This document shows positions 47,304-56,479 of a stretch of DNA of 64,000 bases, piece after piece. Numbering within the stretch: the stretch's first letter is position 1; each line of letters begins with the position of its first letter. Made by a program: the position numbers and the translations under genes. Source of the stretch: Hyphomonas neptunium ATCC 15444 (GTDB taxonomy: Bacteria > Pseudomonadota > Alphaproteobacteria > Caulobacterales > Hyphomonadaceae); contig NC_008358.1 in assembly GCF_000013025.1 (NCBI RefSeq), positions 2,356,001-2,420,000 on the forward strand. Reading direction: 5' to 3'. Below the pieces are notes generated by a model. The model searched no databases, had not been told where the DNA came from, and saw only the letters and a list, made by a program, of their open reading frames with translations.

Positions 47304-47383
47304 GCCCCCGCAGCAGGCCATATTGTTCGCGCGCCCATTTGCGCGGATAAAGGCGTTCGTGCCCGCCAATCAGGACCCGCCGA

Positions 47384-47785
47384 ATGCCAACGACGCCAGA
47401 CCTCATCGCCCGCTACTACGCCGCCTTCAACGCCAAGGACTGGGCCGCCATGGCCGCGTGCGTCTCTGAAACCATCAACCATTTCGTCAATGAGGGCGAC
47501 AAGCGCGGCGGCCGCGCCGCCTTTGCAGACTTCATCGCCCATATGGACGATTGCTATGACGAGACCCTCACAGACATCGTCGTGATGGCCTCCCCCGATG
47601 GCACGCGCGCCTCCGCCGAATTCATCGTCAACGGCGTCTACAAGAAAACCGATGCCGGCCTGCCGCCAGCCACCGGCCAGACCTACCGCCTGCCCGCCGG
47701 CGCCTTCTTCGATGTAAAGGACGGCGAAATCACCCGCGTCACCACCTATTACAACCTGAAAGAATGGATACGTCAGGTCTCATGA
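47384..47785 (+). CDS. NTF2-like / SnoaL-like protein
   Basis: 133 aa of the NTF2 cone fold: N-terminal LIARYYAAFNAKDWAAMAAC, central GRAAFADFIAHMDDCYDETL and C-terminal FFDVKDGEITRVTTYYNLKEW. The family includes ketosteroid isomerase and polyketide cyclases; no activity can be assigned. Its stop overlaps the next start (ATGA). Confidence 0.85.
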   Translation: MPTTPDLIARYYAAFNAKDWAAMAACVSETINHFVNEGDKRGGRAAFADFIAHMDDCYDETLTDIVVMASPDGTRASAEFIVNGVYKKTDAGLPPATGQTYRLPAGAFFDVKDGEITRVTTYYNLKEWIRQVS

Positions 47786-48363
47786 TCGTCCGCCCCCTGA
47801 CAGGAGAGGATTTGGAAAGCGCCCTGCCCGCGCTCGCCCGCCTGCGCATCGAAGTGTTTGCCGCCTTTCCTTACCTCTATTCGGGTACGGAGGAATATGA
47901 ACAGACATATCTGCGCAGTTTCGCCAACGCCCGCGATGCTTTCATCGTCGCCGCAGAGGATAATAGCGAAATCGTCGGTTGCGCCACCGGCTCCGCCATC
48001 GATGATCAACACGGCGAATTTGCCGCCCCACTGAGTGAGGCAGGCTTTGACCTCGCCTCCACCTTCTATTTCGGCGAGTCCGTTTTGAAGCCCGGCTATC
48101 GCGGCCGCGGCCTCGGCCACACCTTCTTCGACGCCCGCGAAGCCCATGCCCGCGAACGCGGCTACGCCCGCACCTGCTTCTGCGCCGTGGATCGCCCGGC
48201 AGACCATCCAGACCGCCCCGCCGGCTACAGCCCGCTCGACAGCTTCTGGAAAAAGCGCGGCTACCGCAAACTTCCCGGCCTCACCACCCACTTCGCCTGG
48301 CCCACTGAGCCCGGCGGCCCAAATCTCACCCATCCCATGAACTACTGGATGCGCGAATTCTGA
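47782..48363 (+). CDS. GNAT N-acetyltransferase
   Basis: 193 aa from ATG 47782, coupled to the NTF2-like gene. GNAT signature FGESVLKPGYRGRGLGHTFFDAREAHARERGY near residue 95 and C-terminal FWKKRGYRKLPGLTTHFAW. The N-terminal RLRIEVFAAFPYLYSGTEEYEQTYL is typical of a COG0456-like group. Substrate unknown. Confidence 0.88.
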   Translation: MIVRPLTGEDLESALPALARLRIEVFAAFPYLYSGTEEYEQTYLRSFANARDAFIVAAEDNSEIVGCATGSAIDDQHGEFAAPLSEAGFDLASTFYFGESVLKPGYRGRGLGHTFFDAREAHARERGYARTCFCAVDRPADHPDRPAGYSPLDSFWKKRGYRKLPGLTTHFAWPTEPGGPNLTHPMNYWMREF

Positions 48364-48422
48364 GTAGACAAGCGCAACAAAATGCCCTTCGGATGCGGGC
48401 ATTGCAGAAGGAAAGACCTATA

Positions 48423-50087
48423 ATGCGACAGTTTTCTGGCAAAGCGCTTCTTGCGTCTGCTATCATTCTTGGCGCCTGCGGAGCCCCGCAACCCGCCGCC
48501 CCACCGGCTCCGCCCGCGCCCACAGAGCTTCCCGCCGCCAGCCCCGACGCCATCCGCGCCGACATGGACTTCCTCGCCTCCGACGATCTGGAAGGCCGCG
48601 AAGCAGGTACGCCCGGCTTTGATCTGGCGGCTGATTATGTCGCCGCCGAATTCGCCGAAATCGGCCTCGCCCCCGGCGGCGACGCGGGCACCTATTTCCA
48701 GACCATCTCCTTCCTGCGCTCGGTTCGCGCGCCCGAAGGCCGGCTGATGGAAGTCACCAACACCGAAACCGGCGCCGCTGTTCCGTTCACGGAAAATGTG
48801 GACTACGCGATGGGCAACTCTCTCTCCGCTCCGAATGTTGATGTCACCGGCGAGGCCGTCTTCGTCGGCTTCGGTATCGTCGCGCCGGATCTCGGCCGCG
48901 ATGATTTCGAAGGCCTTGATCTGAGCGGCAAAGTCGCCGTCATGCTTGCGGGCACGCCCAAAGGCATCCAGACCGAGGAGCGCGCCTATTACGGCACCCG
49001 CAAATACGCCAACGCGTCAGACCGCGGCGCCATCGCCGTCGTCAGCCTGGAAACCCCCACCTCGCGCGGCGTCTATCCCTTCGAACGCCTGATCCGCGAA
49101 GGCCGTCTCGACGGCGCAAGCCTCACCTGGCTCGGCCCGGACGGCGCCCCCTTCAGCCGCGCGCCCAATGTACAGAGCGGCGCCAGCGTCCCGATGGAAA
49201 GCGCCGCCAAACTCTTTGAAGGCACAGAGGGTAACTGGACGGACATCGTCGCCGCCGCCGAAGCCGAAGGCGGCAACGTCAAAGGCTTCGCCCTGCCGTA
49301 CACCATCCACCTCACCCAGGCCTCCACCCACGATCAGGTTCAGTCCGCCAACGTCATCGGCATGATCGAGGGCACAGACCCCGTCCTCAAGAACGAAGTC
49401 ATCGTCCTGACGGCCCACCTCGATCATATCGGCATTACAAAGAGCATCGAAGGCGACCAGATCAACAATGGCGCGCTCGACAATGCCAGCGGCATCGCCA
49501 CCCTGCTGGAAGCTGCCCGCATGCTGAAGGCCGGCCCGCCGATGAAGCGCTCGGTCATGTTCATTGCCCTGACGGCCGAAGAAAAAGGCCTCCTCGGCGC
49601 GCAATACTTCGCCGAGAACCCGACCGTTCCGAAGGAAAACCTCGTCGCCAACGTCAATCTCGACATGCCGATCCTGACCTATCCCTTCACAGATCTCGTC
49701 GTGTTCGGCGGCTCGCGCTCGACCATCATCGAGGAAGTGGAAAAGGCCGCCGCCGAGATGGACATCACCCTCAGCCCGGACCCGGTGCCCGATCAGGGCC
49801 TGTTCACCCGCTCGGACCATTTCCGCTTCGTTGAAGCCGGCATCCCCTCGGTCTACCTGATCCCCGGCTGGGAAAATGGCGGCGCCGAGGAATTTGCCCG
49901 TCATATGACCAGCAACTACCACCGCCCGTCGGACGACATGACCAATTCCATCGACTTTGACGCCGCCGCCCGCTTTGCCGCCATCAAGGCCCGCATCGCG
50001 CTCGCCCTGGCGAACGCCGATGAACGCCCGCTCTGGCGGAAGGATGACTTCTTCGCCCGCCAGTTCGATGGCCCGATGGAGCCCTGA
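48423..50087 (+). CDS. M28 family zinc peptidase lipoprotein
   Basis: 554 aa from ATG 48423, with AAGGA upstream. Signal peptide with lipobox ILGAC, then a Pro/Ala-rich linker (PAAPPAPPAP). N-terminal lid FLASDDLEGREAGTPGFDLA, a PA domain insert (about 130-290), and the peptidase core LTAHLDHIG, NNGALDNASGIATLLE, AEEKGLLGAQYF and LFTRSDHFRFVEAGIPSVYL, which include the two-zinc ligands. Probably a periplasmic or outer-membrane-attached aminopeptidase. The 50088-50267 gap begins with a GC-rich hairpin (about 50094-50129) and otherwise shows nothing but a GGAGG before the next ATG. Confidence 0.92.
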   Translation: MRQFSGKALLASAIILGACGAPQPAAPPAPPAPTELPAASPDAIRADMDFLASDDLEGREAGTPGFDLAADYVAAEFAEIGLAPGGDAGTYFQTISFLRSVRAPEGRLMEVTNTETGAAVPFTENVDYAMGNSLSAPNVDVTGEAVFVGFGIVAPDLGRDDFEGLDLSGKVAVMLAGTPKGIQTEERAYYGTRKYANASDRGAIAVVSLETPTSRGVYPFERLIREGRLDGASLTWLGPDGAPFSRAPNVQSGASVPMESAAKLFEGTEGNWTDIVAAAEAEGGNVKGFALPYTIHLTQASTHDQVQSANVIGMIEGTDPVLKNEVIVLTAHLDHIGITKSIEGDQINNGALDNASGIATLLEAARMLKAGPPMKRSVMFIALTAEEKGLLGAQYFAENPTVPKENLVANVNLDMPILTYPFTDLVVFGGSRSTIIEEVEKAAAEMDITLSPDPVPDQGLFTRSDHFRFVEAGIPSVYLIPGWENGGAEEFARHMTSNYHRPSDDMTNSIDFDAAARFAAIKARIALALANADERPLWRKDDFFARQFDGPMEP

Positions 50088-50267
50088 AAATGCGCCCGCC
50101 CGGCCTCCAGATCAGGAGGCTGGGCGGCCTACTCCCCGGAAATCTCAGCGAAACACGGCCCCTCTCGTTAGGTCAGTCGTGGACAGGCCCTTAAGGCTCG
50201 TTAAAGTCCGCCGCGAGACGGCAGCCAGCGCCTTGCGCGAGGCTTCACACCCGGAGGATAAGACGCC

Positions 50268-51815
50268 ATGCACCCCAGTCACCACGCGCGGACCAGCCCT
50301 GACAGACCCGCCATCATCATGGCCGGCTCGGGCGAAACGATCAGCTTCCGCCAGCTCGACGAGCGCTCCAACCAGATCGCCCACGCCCTGCGCGCCGCGG
50401 GCTGCCAGCCGGGCGACACCATCGCCATCTTTGCGGAAAATTCCCCGCGCTATTTCGAAATCTGCTGGGGCGCCCAGCGCGCCGGCCTTTACTATGTGTG
50501 CATTTCCTCGCGCCTCACCGCGCCGGAAGTGAAATACATCATCGAGGATTCCGGCTCGAAACTGCTCATCACCGGTGCCAACAAAGGCGCGGTTGCCAAA
50601 GAAGCCGCCGCCGCCGCAGGCACGAAAGACCTCTGGTCAATTGACGGCGAAGTCGAAGGTTTCAAGCCGCTTGAGGCCCTCGCCGCCCCCTTCCCAACAA
50701 CGCCCATCGCAGACGAGATGGCCGGCACGGACATGCTCTACTCCTCGGGCACAACGGGCCGCCCGAAAGGCATCCGCCCGCCGCTGGAACGGGGCCTCCC
50801 GATCGACGCCGACAACATCCTCGTCCAGATCGCCCGCGCCATGTCCGGCGCCAGCCCGGAGTCGGTCTACCTCTCCCCGGCCCCGCTTTACCACGCCGCG
50901 CCCCTGCGCTGGTGCATGACGTTCACCCGCATCGGGTCCACCGTCATCGTGATGGAAAAGTTCGATCCCGAAGAATTCCTGAAAGCAGTCGAGAAATACA
51001 AGGTCACCCACACGCAGGTCGTGCCGACCATGTTCGTGAAAATGCTGAAACTGCCCGAAGATGTCCGCATGAAATACGACGTCTCCAGCATGACCTTCGC
51101 CATCCACGCCGCCGCGCCCTGCCCGGTGCCGGTCAAGGAACAGATGATCGCCTGGTGGGGCCCGGTCATCGACGAATACTATGCCGGCTCTGAAGGCAAC
51201 GGCATGACCTATGTGAAAAGCCCCGACTGGCTGACCCACAAGGGCACCGTCGGCCGCCCGATCCACGGCCAGGTCCACATCTGCGATGAAGAAGGCAACG
51301 AGCTGCCCATCGGCGAAGAAGGCCAGGTCTATTTCTCCGGCACCGTTCCGCCGAACTATCACAACGACCCGGAAAAGAACAAAGCCGCCCTCAACCCGAT
51401 CCACCCCGACTGGTCGTCCCTCGGCGATGTCGGCAAGCTGGACGCCGACGGCTTCCTCTATCTGACGGACCGCAAGTCCTTCATGATCATCTCCGGCGGC
51501 GTGAACATCTACCCGCAGGAAACCGAAAACGTTCTCATCACCCACCCCAAAGTGGCTGATGTCGCCGTTATCGGCGTGCCCGATGAAGATTTCGGCGAAG
51601 CGGTGAAAGCCGTTGTCCAGCCCATGCCCGGCATCGCGCATTCCGAAGAACTCGCCGCCGAGCTGATGGCCTTCTGCCAGGCAAACCTCTCCAAACTCAA
51701 ATGCCCCAAAAGCATCGACTTTGACCCTGAGCTGCCCCGCCACGCCACGGGCAAACTCTACAAACGCCTCATCCGCGACCGCTACTGGGGCAACAAGAAC
51801 AGCCGCATCGTCTGA
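50268..51815 (+). CDS. Acyl-CoA synthetase (AMP-forming)
   Basis: 515 aa. Adenylate-forming enzyme that activates a carboxylic acid to its CoA thioester. P-loop SSGTTGRPKGIRPP near residue 160, YAGSEGNGMTYV (A5 region), LGDVGKLDADGFLYLTDRK (A7/A8) and the C-terminal acylation Lys in RHATGKLYKRLIRDRY. The group with RPP after the P-loop is FadD-like. The substrate could be a medium-chain, aryl or steroid-side-chain acid; not decidable here. Start with CGGAGG 10-15 nt upstream. Confidence 0.92.
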   Translation: MHPSHHARTSPDRPAIIMAGSGETISFRQLDERSNQIAHALRAAGCQPGDTIAIFAENSPRYFEICWGAQRAGLYYVCISSRLTAPEVKYIIEDSGSKLLITGANKGAVAKEAAAAAGTKDLWSIDGEVEGFKPLEALAAPFPTTPIADEMAGTDMLYSSGTTGRPKGIRPPLERGLPIDADNILVQIARAMSGASPESVYLSPAPLYHAAPLRWCMTFTRIGSTVIVMEKFDPEEFLKAVEKYKVTHTQVVPTMFVKMLKLPEDVRMKYDVSSMTFAIHAAAPCPVPVKEQMIAWWGPVIDEYYAGSEGNGMTYVKSPDWLTHKGTVGRPIHGQVHICDEEGNELPIGEEGQVYFSGTVPPNYHNDPEKNKAALNPIHPDWSSLGDVGKLDADGFLYLTDRKSFMIISGGVNIYPQETENVLITHPKVADVAVIGVPDEDFGEAVKAVVQPMPGIAHSEELAAELMAFCQANLSKLKCPKSIDFDPELPRHATGKLYKRLIRDRYWGNKNSRIV

Positions 51816-51834
51816 TCGCGGGCCGGCAAGTCTG

Positions 51835-51875
51835 AAACGCGGCGCGGGATGGCAAGGGGCTGTCCCGCGCCGTTT
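51835..51875 (+). terminator. First hairpin after the acyl-CoA synthetase
   Basis: AAAC-gc-GGCGCGGGA, 13-nt loop, TCCCGCGCC-GTTT: a 13-bp stem with a 2-nt bulge, followed by CCGTTCC. It starts 20 bp after the stop and is followed by a second, stronger terminator. Confidence 0.6.
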
Positions 51876-51907
51876 CCGTTCCGGGTGCCCGCGCACCCCC
51901 AAACGAA

Positions 51908-51945
51908 AAACACCGGCGAAGCCCTGCCCCGCCGGTGTTTTCTTT
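51908..51945. terminator. Bidirectional terminator between acyl-CoA synthetase and glpX
   Basis: Perfect stem AACACCGGC / GCCGGTGTT, with TTTTCTTT after it on the plus strand and the A-run AAACGAAAAA before it giving a T-tract on the minus strand. Shared by the two convergent genes. Confidence 0.88.
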
Positions 51946-51963
51946 ATAGCTGCAAGCCCCGTA

Positions 51964-52917
51964 TCAGATGCGGCGCGAAGACCGCACATTGCGCACCAGG
52001 CCGTTGGTGGAGGTCATCACCAGCGTGTGCGTATGGATACGGCCATCCTTCTGGACCACGCCGTCCAGCAGCGTTCCCTTGGTCACGCCGGTTGCGCAGA
52101 ACACGGTCTCGCCCGAGGCCAGCTCGTTGAGGCTGTAGGTCTTGCCGAAATCGGTGATCCCGGTACGGCTCGCGCGCTTCTTCTCGTCGTCATTGCGGAA
52201 CACGAGACGGCCGAGCATCTGCCCGCCCACGCATTTCAGCGCGGCGGCTGCCAGCACGCCTTCCGGCGCGCCGCCCTGGCCGACATACATGTCGATGCCC
52301 GTCAGCGGATCGGTGGTAGCGATCACGCCGGCCACATCGCCATCGGTGATCAGCACAACCCGCGCGCCCGCAGAGCGCAGCGAGTCGATGATGCCCTGGT
52401 GGCGCGGGCGATCGAGCACGCACACGGTCATCTCTTCCACCTTGCGCTTGCGGTGCTTGGCCAGCGCCTTGATGTTGTCGGCGGGGCTCGCCTCCAGGCT
52501 GATGATGCCTTCGGGATAGCCGGGGCCAATGGCAATTTTGTCCATATAGGTGTCGGGCGCATGCAGCAGGCCGCCGCGCGGGGCAATCGCCAGCACAGCG
52601 CAGGCGTCCGGCATGGCTTTCGCCGTCAGGGTCGTGCCTTCCAGCGGGTCCAGCGCGATGTCGATTTCCGGGCCGTTGCCGGTGCCGACTTCCTCACCGA
52701 TGTAGAGCATCGGCGCTTCGTCACGCTCGCCCTCGCCGATGACAACCCGGCCCTTGAAGTCCACCGCATTGAAGGCCGTCCGCATGGCATCCACAGCGGC
52801 AGCGTCGGCTTTCTTCTCGTCGCCGTGTCCCACAAGGCGGGACGCCGCAATCGCAGCCAATTCCGCAACATTAACCATTGCATCTGCAAGGCTGGAAGTC
52901 AGAACGCTGTTATCCAT
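51964..52917 (-). CDS. glpX: Class II fructose-1,6-bisphosphatase
   Basis: 317 aa from ATG 52917, with CGGAG 9 nt upstream. Gluconeogenic (or Calvin-type) removal of the 1-phosphate. Visible: VVIGEGERDEAPMLYIGE, the metal site IDIALDPLEGTTLTAKAM (DPLEGT), GIDMYVGQGGAPEGVLAAAA near residue 200, and VTKGTLL. In some species the enzyme also cleaves sedoheptulose bisphosphate. Downstream of hom on the same strand, 52 bp away. Confidence 0.96.
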   Translation of the reverse strand: MDNSVLTSSLADAMVNVAELAAIAASRLVGHGDEKKADAAAVDAMRTAFNAVDFKGRVVIGEGERDEAPMLYIGEEVGTGNGPEIDIALDPLEGTTLTAKAMPDACAVLAIAPRGGLLHAPDTYMDKIAIGPGYPEGIISLEASPADNIKALAKHRKRKVEEMTVCVLDRPRHQGIIDSLRSAGARVVLITDGDVAGVIATTDPLTGIDMYVGQGGAPEGVLAAAALKCVGGQMLGRLVFRNDDEKKRASRTGITDFGKTYSLNELASGETVFCATGVTKGTLLDGVVQKDGRIHTHTLVMTSTNGLVRNVRSSRRI

Positions 52918-52969
52918 AGGTTTTTCTCCGAAACGGGTCATTATTCTTATAGCAGGACGGCCCTAGCAA

Positions 52970-54253
52970 TTAGCTTGCCGTCTCAATTCTGATCAGTCTG
53001 GGCGCGTCAACGGTTACGCCAAGCGCCTCGATGCGGGCAATGGCTGAAAGGATCTGCCGGCGCGGGCAGCGATGGGTCACCACCGCGACCGGGCTGGCGC
53101 CCGTTTCATCAGCCGAATCCTGCAGCAGCTTGTCGACCGACACGCCCTCTTCGGCCAGCGCTTCGGTCAGCGCGGCCAGCGTGCCCGGCTTGTCTGTCAG
53201 GCGCACGCGCAGGAAGAAGGGCGAAATCTCATCCTCGCCGCCTTTGATGAAAGGCTGGGCCACATGGTGGTCAGCCCGCCCAAAGGCGTTGCGAATGGCC
53301 GGGCGGAAGAGCTTCGCCACATCGCCCATCACGGCGCTCGCGGTCGGGCCAGAGCCTGCGCCGGGGCCCGTCAACACAACAGCGCCCAGCGGATCGCCCT
53401 CAACCCGCACAGAGTTCAGCGACCCGTCAATCCGCGCCAGCGCATGGCCCGCCGTCAGCGCCATCGGCTCCACCCGGCAGACAACGCCTTCCGCCTTGAG
53501 AACGCCTTCAGCGATCAGTTTGATCCGGAAGCCCAACCGGTCTGCCAGGCGCAGGTCCAGAAGGCCGATGTCTTCGATGCCGCGCACCGAAACCTTCGAG
53601 AAATCAAGGTCAGCCGAGAAGGCAATCGCCGAGAGGATCGCCGCCTTATGGGCCGCGTCCATGCCTGAAACGTCCAGTGTCGGATCGGCCTCGGCATAGC
53701 CGCGCTTCTGGGCTTCCTCCAGAACGTCCTCATAGGAGCGCCCGGTGTCCAGCATGGTGGAGGTGATGAAATTGCAGGTGCCGTTCAGAATGCCCGAAAC
53801 GCGGGTCACTTCGGTGCCCGCCAGGCTGTCGCGCAGCACGCGCACCACCGGAATGCCCCCGGCCACGGCCGCTTCAAACAGCAGGTCCACCTGCTTCTCG
53901 GCCGCCAGCGCGGCCAGCATGTTGCCATGCTTGGCGATCAGCGCCTTGTTGGCGGTCACCACATGCTTGCCCGCGCGCAAGGCCGATTCCACGGCAAACT
54001 TGGCCGGGCCGTCAGATCCGCCGACGAGTTCGACAAACACGTCCACATTCGGGTCTTCGGCCAGCGTCGCGGCGTCGTCAAACCAGGTATAGCCATCGGT
54101 GCTGACCGGCCGGTTGCGGCTCTGCGAGCGCGCGCTCACGCCCGCAATCTCCACACGCCCCGGCAGCCGCAGGCGATCCTGACGCTGCACCAGTTCAATC
54201 AGCCCGCAGCCCACATGGCCCAGGCCGGCAATTCCAATTCTCAAAGGCCCCAC
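52970..54253 (-). CDS. hom: Homoserine dehydrogenase with ACT domain
   Basis: 427 aa, GTG start with AAGGGG upstream. Reduces aspartate semialdehyde to homoserine for Thr and Met. N-terminal NAD(P) fold IGIAGLGHVGCGLIEL, VTANKALIAKHG, the catalytic segment GILNGTCNFITSTML with YAEADPTLDVSGMDAAHKAAIL, and a C-terminal ACT domain (FFLRVRLTDKPGTLAALTEAL), so feedback inhibition by threonine is likely. It shares strand and neighbourhood with an aminotransferase, an arrangement I recall from several alphaproteobacteria. Confidence 0.96.
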   Translation of the reverse strand: MGPLRIGIAGLGHVGCGLIELVQRQDRLRLPGRVEIAGVSARSQSRNRPVSTDGYTWFDDAATLAEDPNVDVFVELVGGSDGPAKFAVESALRAGKHVVTANKALIAKHGNMLAALAAEKQVDLLFEAAVAGGIPVVRVLRDSLAGTEVTRVSGILNGTCNFITSTMLDTGRSYEDVLEEAQKRGYAEADPTLDVSGMDAAHKAAILSAIAFSADLDFSKVSVRGIEDIGLLDLRLADRLGFRIKLIAEGVLKAEGVVCRVEPMALTAGHALARIDGSLNSVRVEGDPLGAVVLTGPGAGSGPTASAVMGDVAKLFRPAIRNAFGRADHHVAQPFIKGGEDEISPFFLRVRLTDKPGTLAALTEALAEEGVSVDKLLQDSADETGASPVAVVTHRCPRRQILSAIARIEALGVTVDAPRLIRIETAS

Positions 54254-54332
54254 AAGGCGCCCCTTTTCATCTCTTACGGTTCGGGCTGCTGCCTAGCCTT
54301 TTTGGCGCAACCTTGGAAGGGGCAAGCCTCCC

Positions 54333-54416
54333 GCAGGGTGCATTAAGCAAAGCGCAAGGCGCCGCCCCACCCCACCAAACCGGCGCATTGCGGCCACTGG
54401 CCCTAATGCACCCTAC
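54333..54416. repeat. Large inverted repeat, GTAGGGTGCATTA family
   Basis: Outer arms GCAGGGTGCATTA (54333-54345) and TAATGCACCCTAC (54404-54416), with weaker pairing inward (GCGCAAGGCG against CGCATTGCGG). The right arm contains the stop codon of the zinc-ribbon gene. Between 54254 and 54332 I see only the hom leader. Confidence 0.7.
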
Positions 54417-54640
54417 TTTTTCTTGATACCGGCTTTGAAATCCGCCTTGCCCAAATCGCGGCCCTTCTTGAGGTCAGGCTCGCGTTTCGGCGGGGCGGCA
54501 TCTTTCCCGCCCTTGCCCGTCCCATCGCCTTGCGGATTAGGCAGCTGGGAATACCCGCACTTCCAGCAGATCGACACCAGCGGGGCCAGCGGCGCCTTGC
54601 AGATATAGCAACTCCCATCCCCCAACCTCTCCTTCGACAT
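54413..54640 (-). CDS. Small zinc-ribbon protein
   Basis: 75 aa from ATG 54640 (MSKERLGDGSCYICKAPLAP), with GGAGAG-type sequence upstream. Two CxxC pairs 13 residues apart (CYICKAP and CWKCGYS) form a zinc ribbon, followed by a Lys/Gly-rich disordered tail ending GIKKK. Its TAG stop lies inside the GTAGGGTGCATTA repeat. No known function. The gene sits between two copies of that repeat, in the hom-aminotransferase interval. Confidence 0.7.
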   Translation of the reverse strand: MSKERLGDGSCYICKAPLAPLVSICWKCGYSQLPNPQGDGTGKGGKDAAPPKREPDLKKGRDLGKADFKAGIKKK

Positions 54641-54725
54641 CGCGCGCTCCCCTGACCGGCCAATCGCCACTCTCTGACCATAAAGGCGCAAAGCGAGGAC
54701 GTTTCGGGTCAGGGAATTGGGAAAT

Positions 54726-54764
54726 GTAGGGTGCATTAAGGCCAACGGTCGCAATGCACCCTAC
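54726..54764. repeat. Perfect inverted repeat, GTAGGGTGCATT family
   Basis: GTAGGGTGCATT, 15-nt loop, AATGCACCCTAC: 12-bp perfect stem, 3 bp after the aminotransferase stop. Same arms as 54333-54416. It may double as the aminotransferase 3' hairpin. Confidence 0.85.
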
Positions 54765-54767
54765 GGA

Positions 54768-55982
54768 TTACTCCGCAGCCGCAACCGCCGGCTTGATCTC
54801 CTTCACGCCGCGCGCAGCCAGAAACTTCCGGATGTTACGGCCCGCCTGACGGATGCGCTGCTCATTTTCCACGAGCGCGATGCGGACGTAATCATCCCCA
54901 TGCTCGCCAAAGCCAGCGCCCGGCGCGACGGCCACATGCGCCTCGTTGATCAGCTGCAGGGCAAACTCCAGGCTGCCCAGATGGCGCAGCTGTTCGGGGA
55001 TCGGCGCCCAGGCAAACATCGAGGCCTTCGGGCTCGGCACCGGCCATCCAGCGCGGGTGAAGCTGTCCACCAGCACGTCGCGGCGGCCTTTATAGATCGC
55101 GCGCGTCTCCGCCACGCATTCCTGCGGCCCGTCGAGCGCGGCCACAGCGGCCACCTGGATCGGCGTATACGCGCCATAATCGAGATAGGATTTCACCCGC
55201 GCCAGCGCCCCGACGAGCTTCTCATTGCCCGCCACAAAGCCCATCCGCCATCCGGCCATGGAATAGGTCTTCGACATCGTGGTGAACTCCACCGCAATGT
55301 CCTTCGCCCCGTCCACCTGCAGGATCGAGGGCGTGGGCTCCTCGAAATAGATCTCGTTATAGGCAAGGTCCGACAGCACCCAGAGGTCGTGCTTCTTGGC
55401 GAACTTCACGGCCTCTTTGTAGAAATCGAGATCGCACACAGCCGCCGTCGGGTTCGACGGGAAGCACAGCACCATCGCGGTCGGCGGCGGCACGGAATAC
55501 TTCACCGCCCGGCCGAGGCTGGAGAGATACTGCTCGGGCGTATGCGCGGGCACGCCGCGGATCGAGGCCCCGGCAATGATGAAGCCGAAATGGTGCAGCG
55601 GATAGGACGGGTCCGGCGCCAGGATCACATCACCCGGCGCAGAGATGGCCTGCGCGAGATTGGCAAACCCCTCCTTGGAGCCGAGCGTGACAATCACCTC
55701 CCGGTCCCTATCCAGCACCACATCAAAGCGGCGCTTGTAATAATCGGTCAGCGCCCGGCGCAGGCCGGGAATGCCGCGCGAGGCGGAATAGCCGTTCACG
55801 TCCGGCTTGCGGGCCGTCTCGACCAGCTTGTCGACGATATGCTTGGGCGTCGGCAGGTCAGGATTGCCCATGCCGAGGTCGATAATGTCAGCGCCTTTGG
55901 CGCGCAGCGCCGCTTTTGTGCGGTTCACCTGTTCAAACACGTAAGGCGGAAGGCGCCGGATCTTGTGAAAGTCGGTGTTCAT
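54768..55982 (-). CDS. Class I/II aminotransferase (AlaC / LL-DAP aminotransferase-like)
   Basis: 404 aa from ATG 55982 (MNTDFHKIRRLPPYVF). PLP-dependent fold type I. Visible: DLGMGNPDLPTPKHIVDKL, FPSNPTAA, the internal-aldimine Lys in TTMSKTYSMAGWRMGF, and VRIALVENEQRIRQA with the carboxylate-binding Arg. Proteins with this N-terminus are annotated as alanine-synthesising AlaC or as LL-diaminopimelate aminotransferase. Proximity to hom (aspartate family) makes a role in that pathway attractive, but the sequence does not settle it. Confidence 0.88.
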   Translation of the reverse strand: MNTDFHKIRRLPPYVFEQVNRTKAALRAKGADIIDLGMGNPDLPTPKHIVDKLVETARKPDVNGYSASRGIPGLRRALTDYYKRRFDVVLDRDREVIVTLGSKEGFANLAQAISAPGDVILAPDPSYPLHHFGFIIAGASIRGVPAHTPEQYLSSLGRAVKYSVPPPTAMVLCFPSNPTAAVCDLDFYKEAVKFAKKHDLWVLSDLAYNEIYFEEPTPSILQVDGAKDIAVEFTTMSKTYSMAGWRMGFVAGNEKLVGALARVKSYLDYGAYTPIQVAAVAALDGPQECVAETRAIYKGRRDVLVDSFTRAGWPVPSPKASMFAWAPIPEQLRHLGSLEFALQLINEAHVAVAPGAGFGEHGDDYVRIALVENEQRIRQAGRNIRKFLAARGVKEIKPAVAAAE

Positions 55983-55989
55983 TTGGGTC

Positions 55990-56409
55990 TCATTCGTCCT
56001 GGGTAACGCGGGGTACATTGAACTGGCTGCGGATGGCAGCGATTTCGGCTTGGGTAAGGAAATCGGATTCCGGCGGCATTTCGTCGAAACTCCCAATGAT
56101 GCTTGCGGCGATGGCGCGGATTTCCTCAGCTCCGCCCACCGCCACTTCCGCTCGGGGGTCGGCAAAGGCGTCCGACAGCACATCGCCCCGGTCCAGCTGC
56201 GCTTGCAGGCTCGCTCCAGGCTTGTTGTTCGGGTCAACCTCCGGCAACGCCGCCAGCACAGGATACCCTTCGTCCCGCATCCCGGCACGCCGTTCCCCAT
56301 ACCATTCGGGCGCCTCGTTAATGGCCTGGCGCACCTTCGAATAGGTAGATGAACATCCCGCAATTAACAGCAGCGGCACAATCAGGAGGGGAATCGCCGT
56401 GTTTTTCAT
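55990..56409 (-). CDS. Small lipoprotein, unknown function
   Basis: 139 aa from ATG 56409 (an ATG 12 nt upstream is equally possible). Signal peptide MKNTAIPLLIVPLLLIAGC with lipobox LIAGC. The mature part has APEWYGERRAGMRDEGYPVL and LTQAEIAAIRSQF near the end, with no recognisable domain. Starts the minus-strand series toward glpX; its stop is 8 bp before the aminotransferase start, so they are probably co-transcribed. Confidence 0.72.
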   Translation of the reverse strand: MKNTAIPLLIVPLLLIAGCSSTYSKVRQAINEAPEWYGERRAGMRDEGYPVLAALPEVDPNNKPGASLQAQLDRGDVLSDAFADPRAEVAVGGAEEIRAIAASIIGSFDEMPPESDFLTQAEIAAIRSQFNVPRVTQDE

Positions 56410-56479
56410 GGTTAAGCTCATTAAATGACAAACATTCCGAAGGATAGATTAGCCCAAACAAGGGGCGAAACTACGACAC

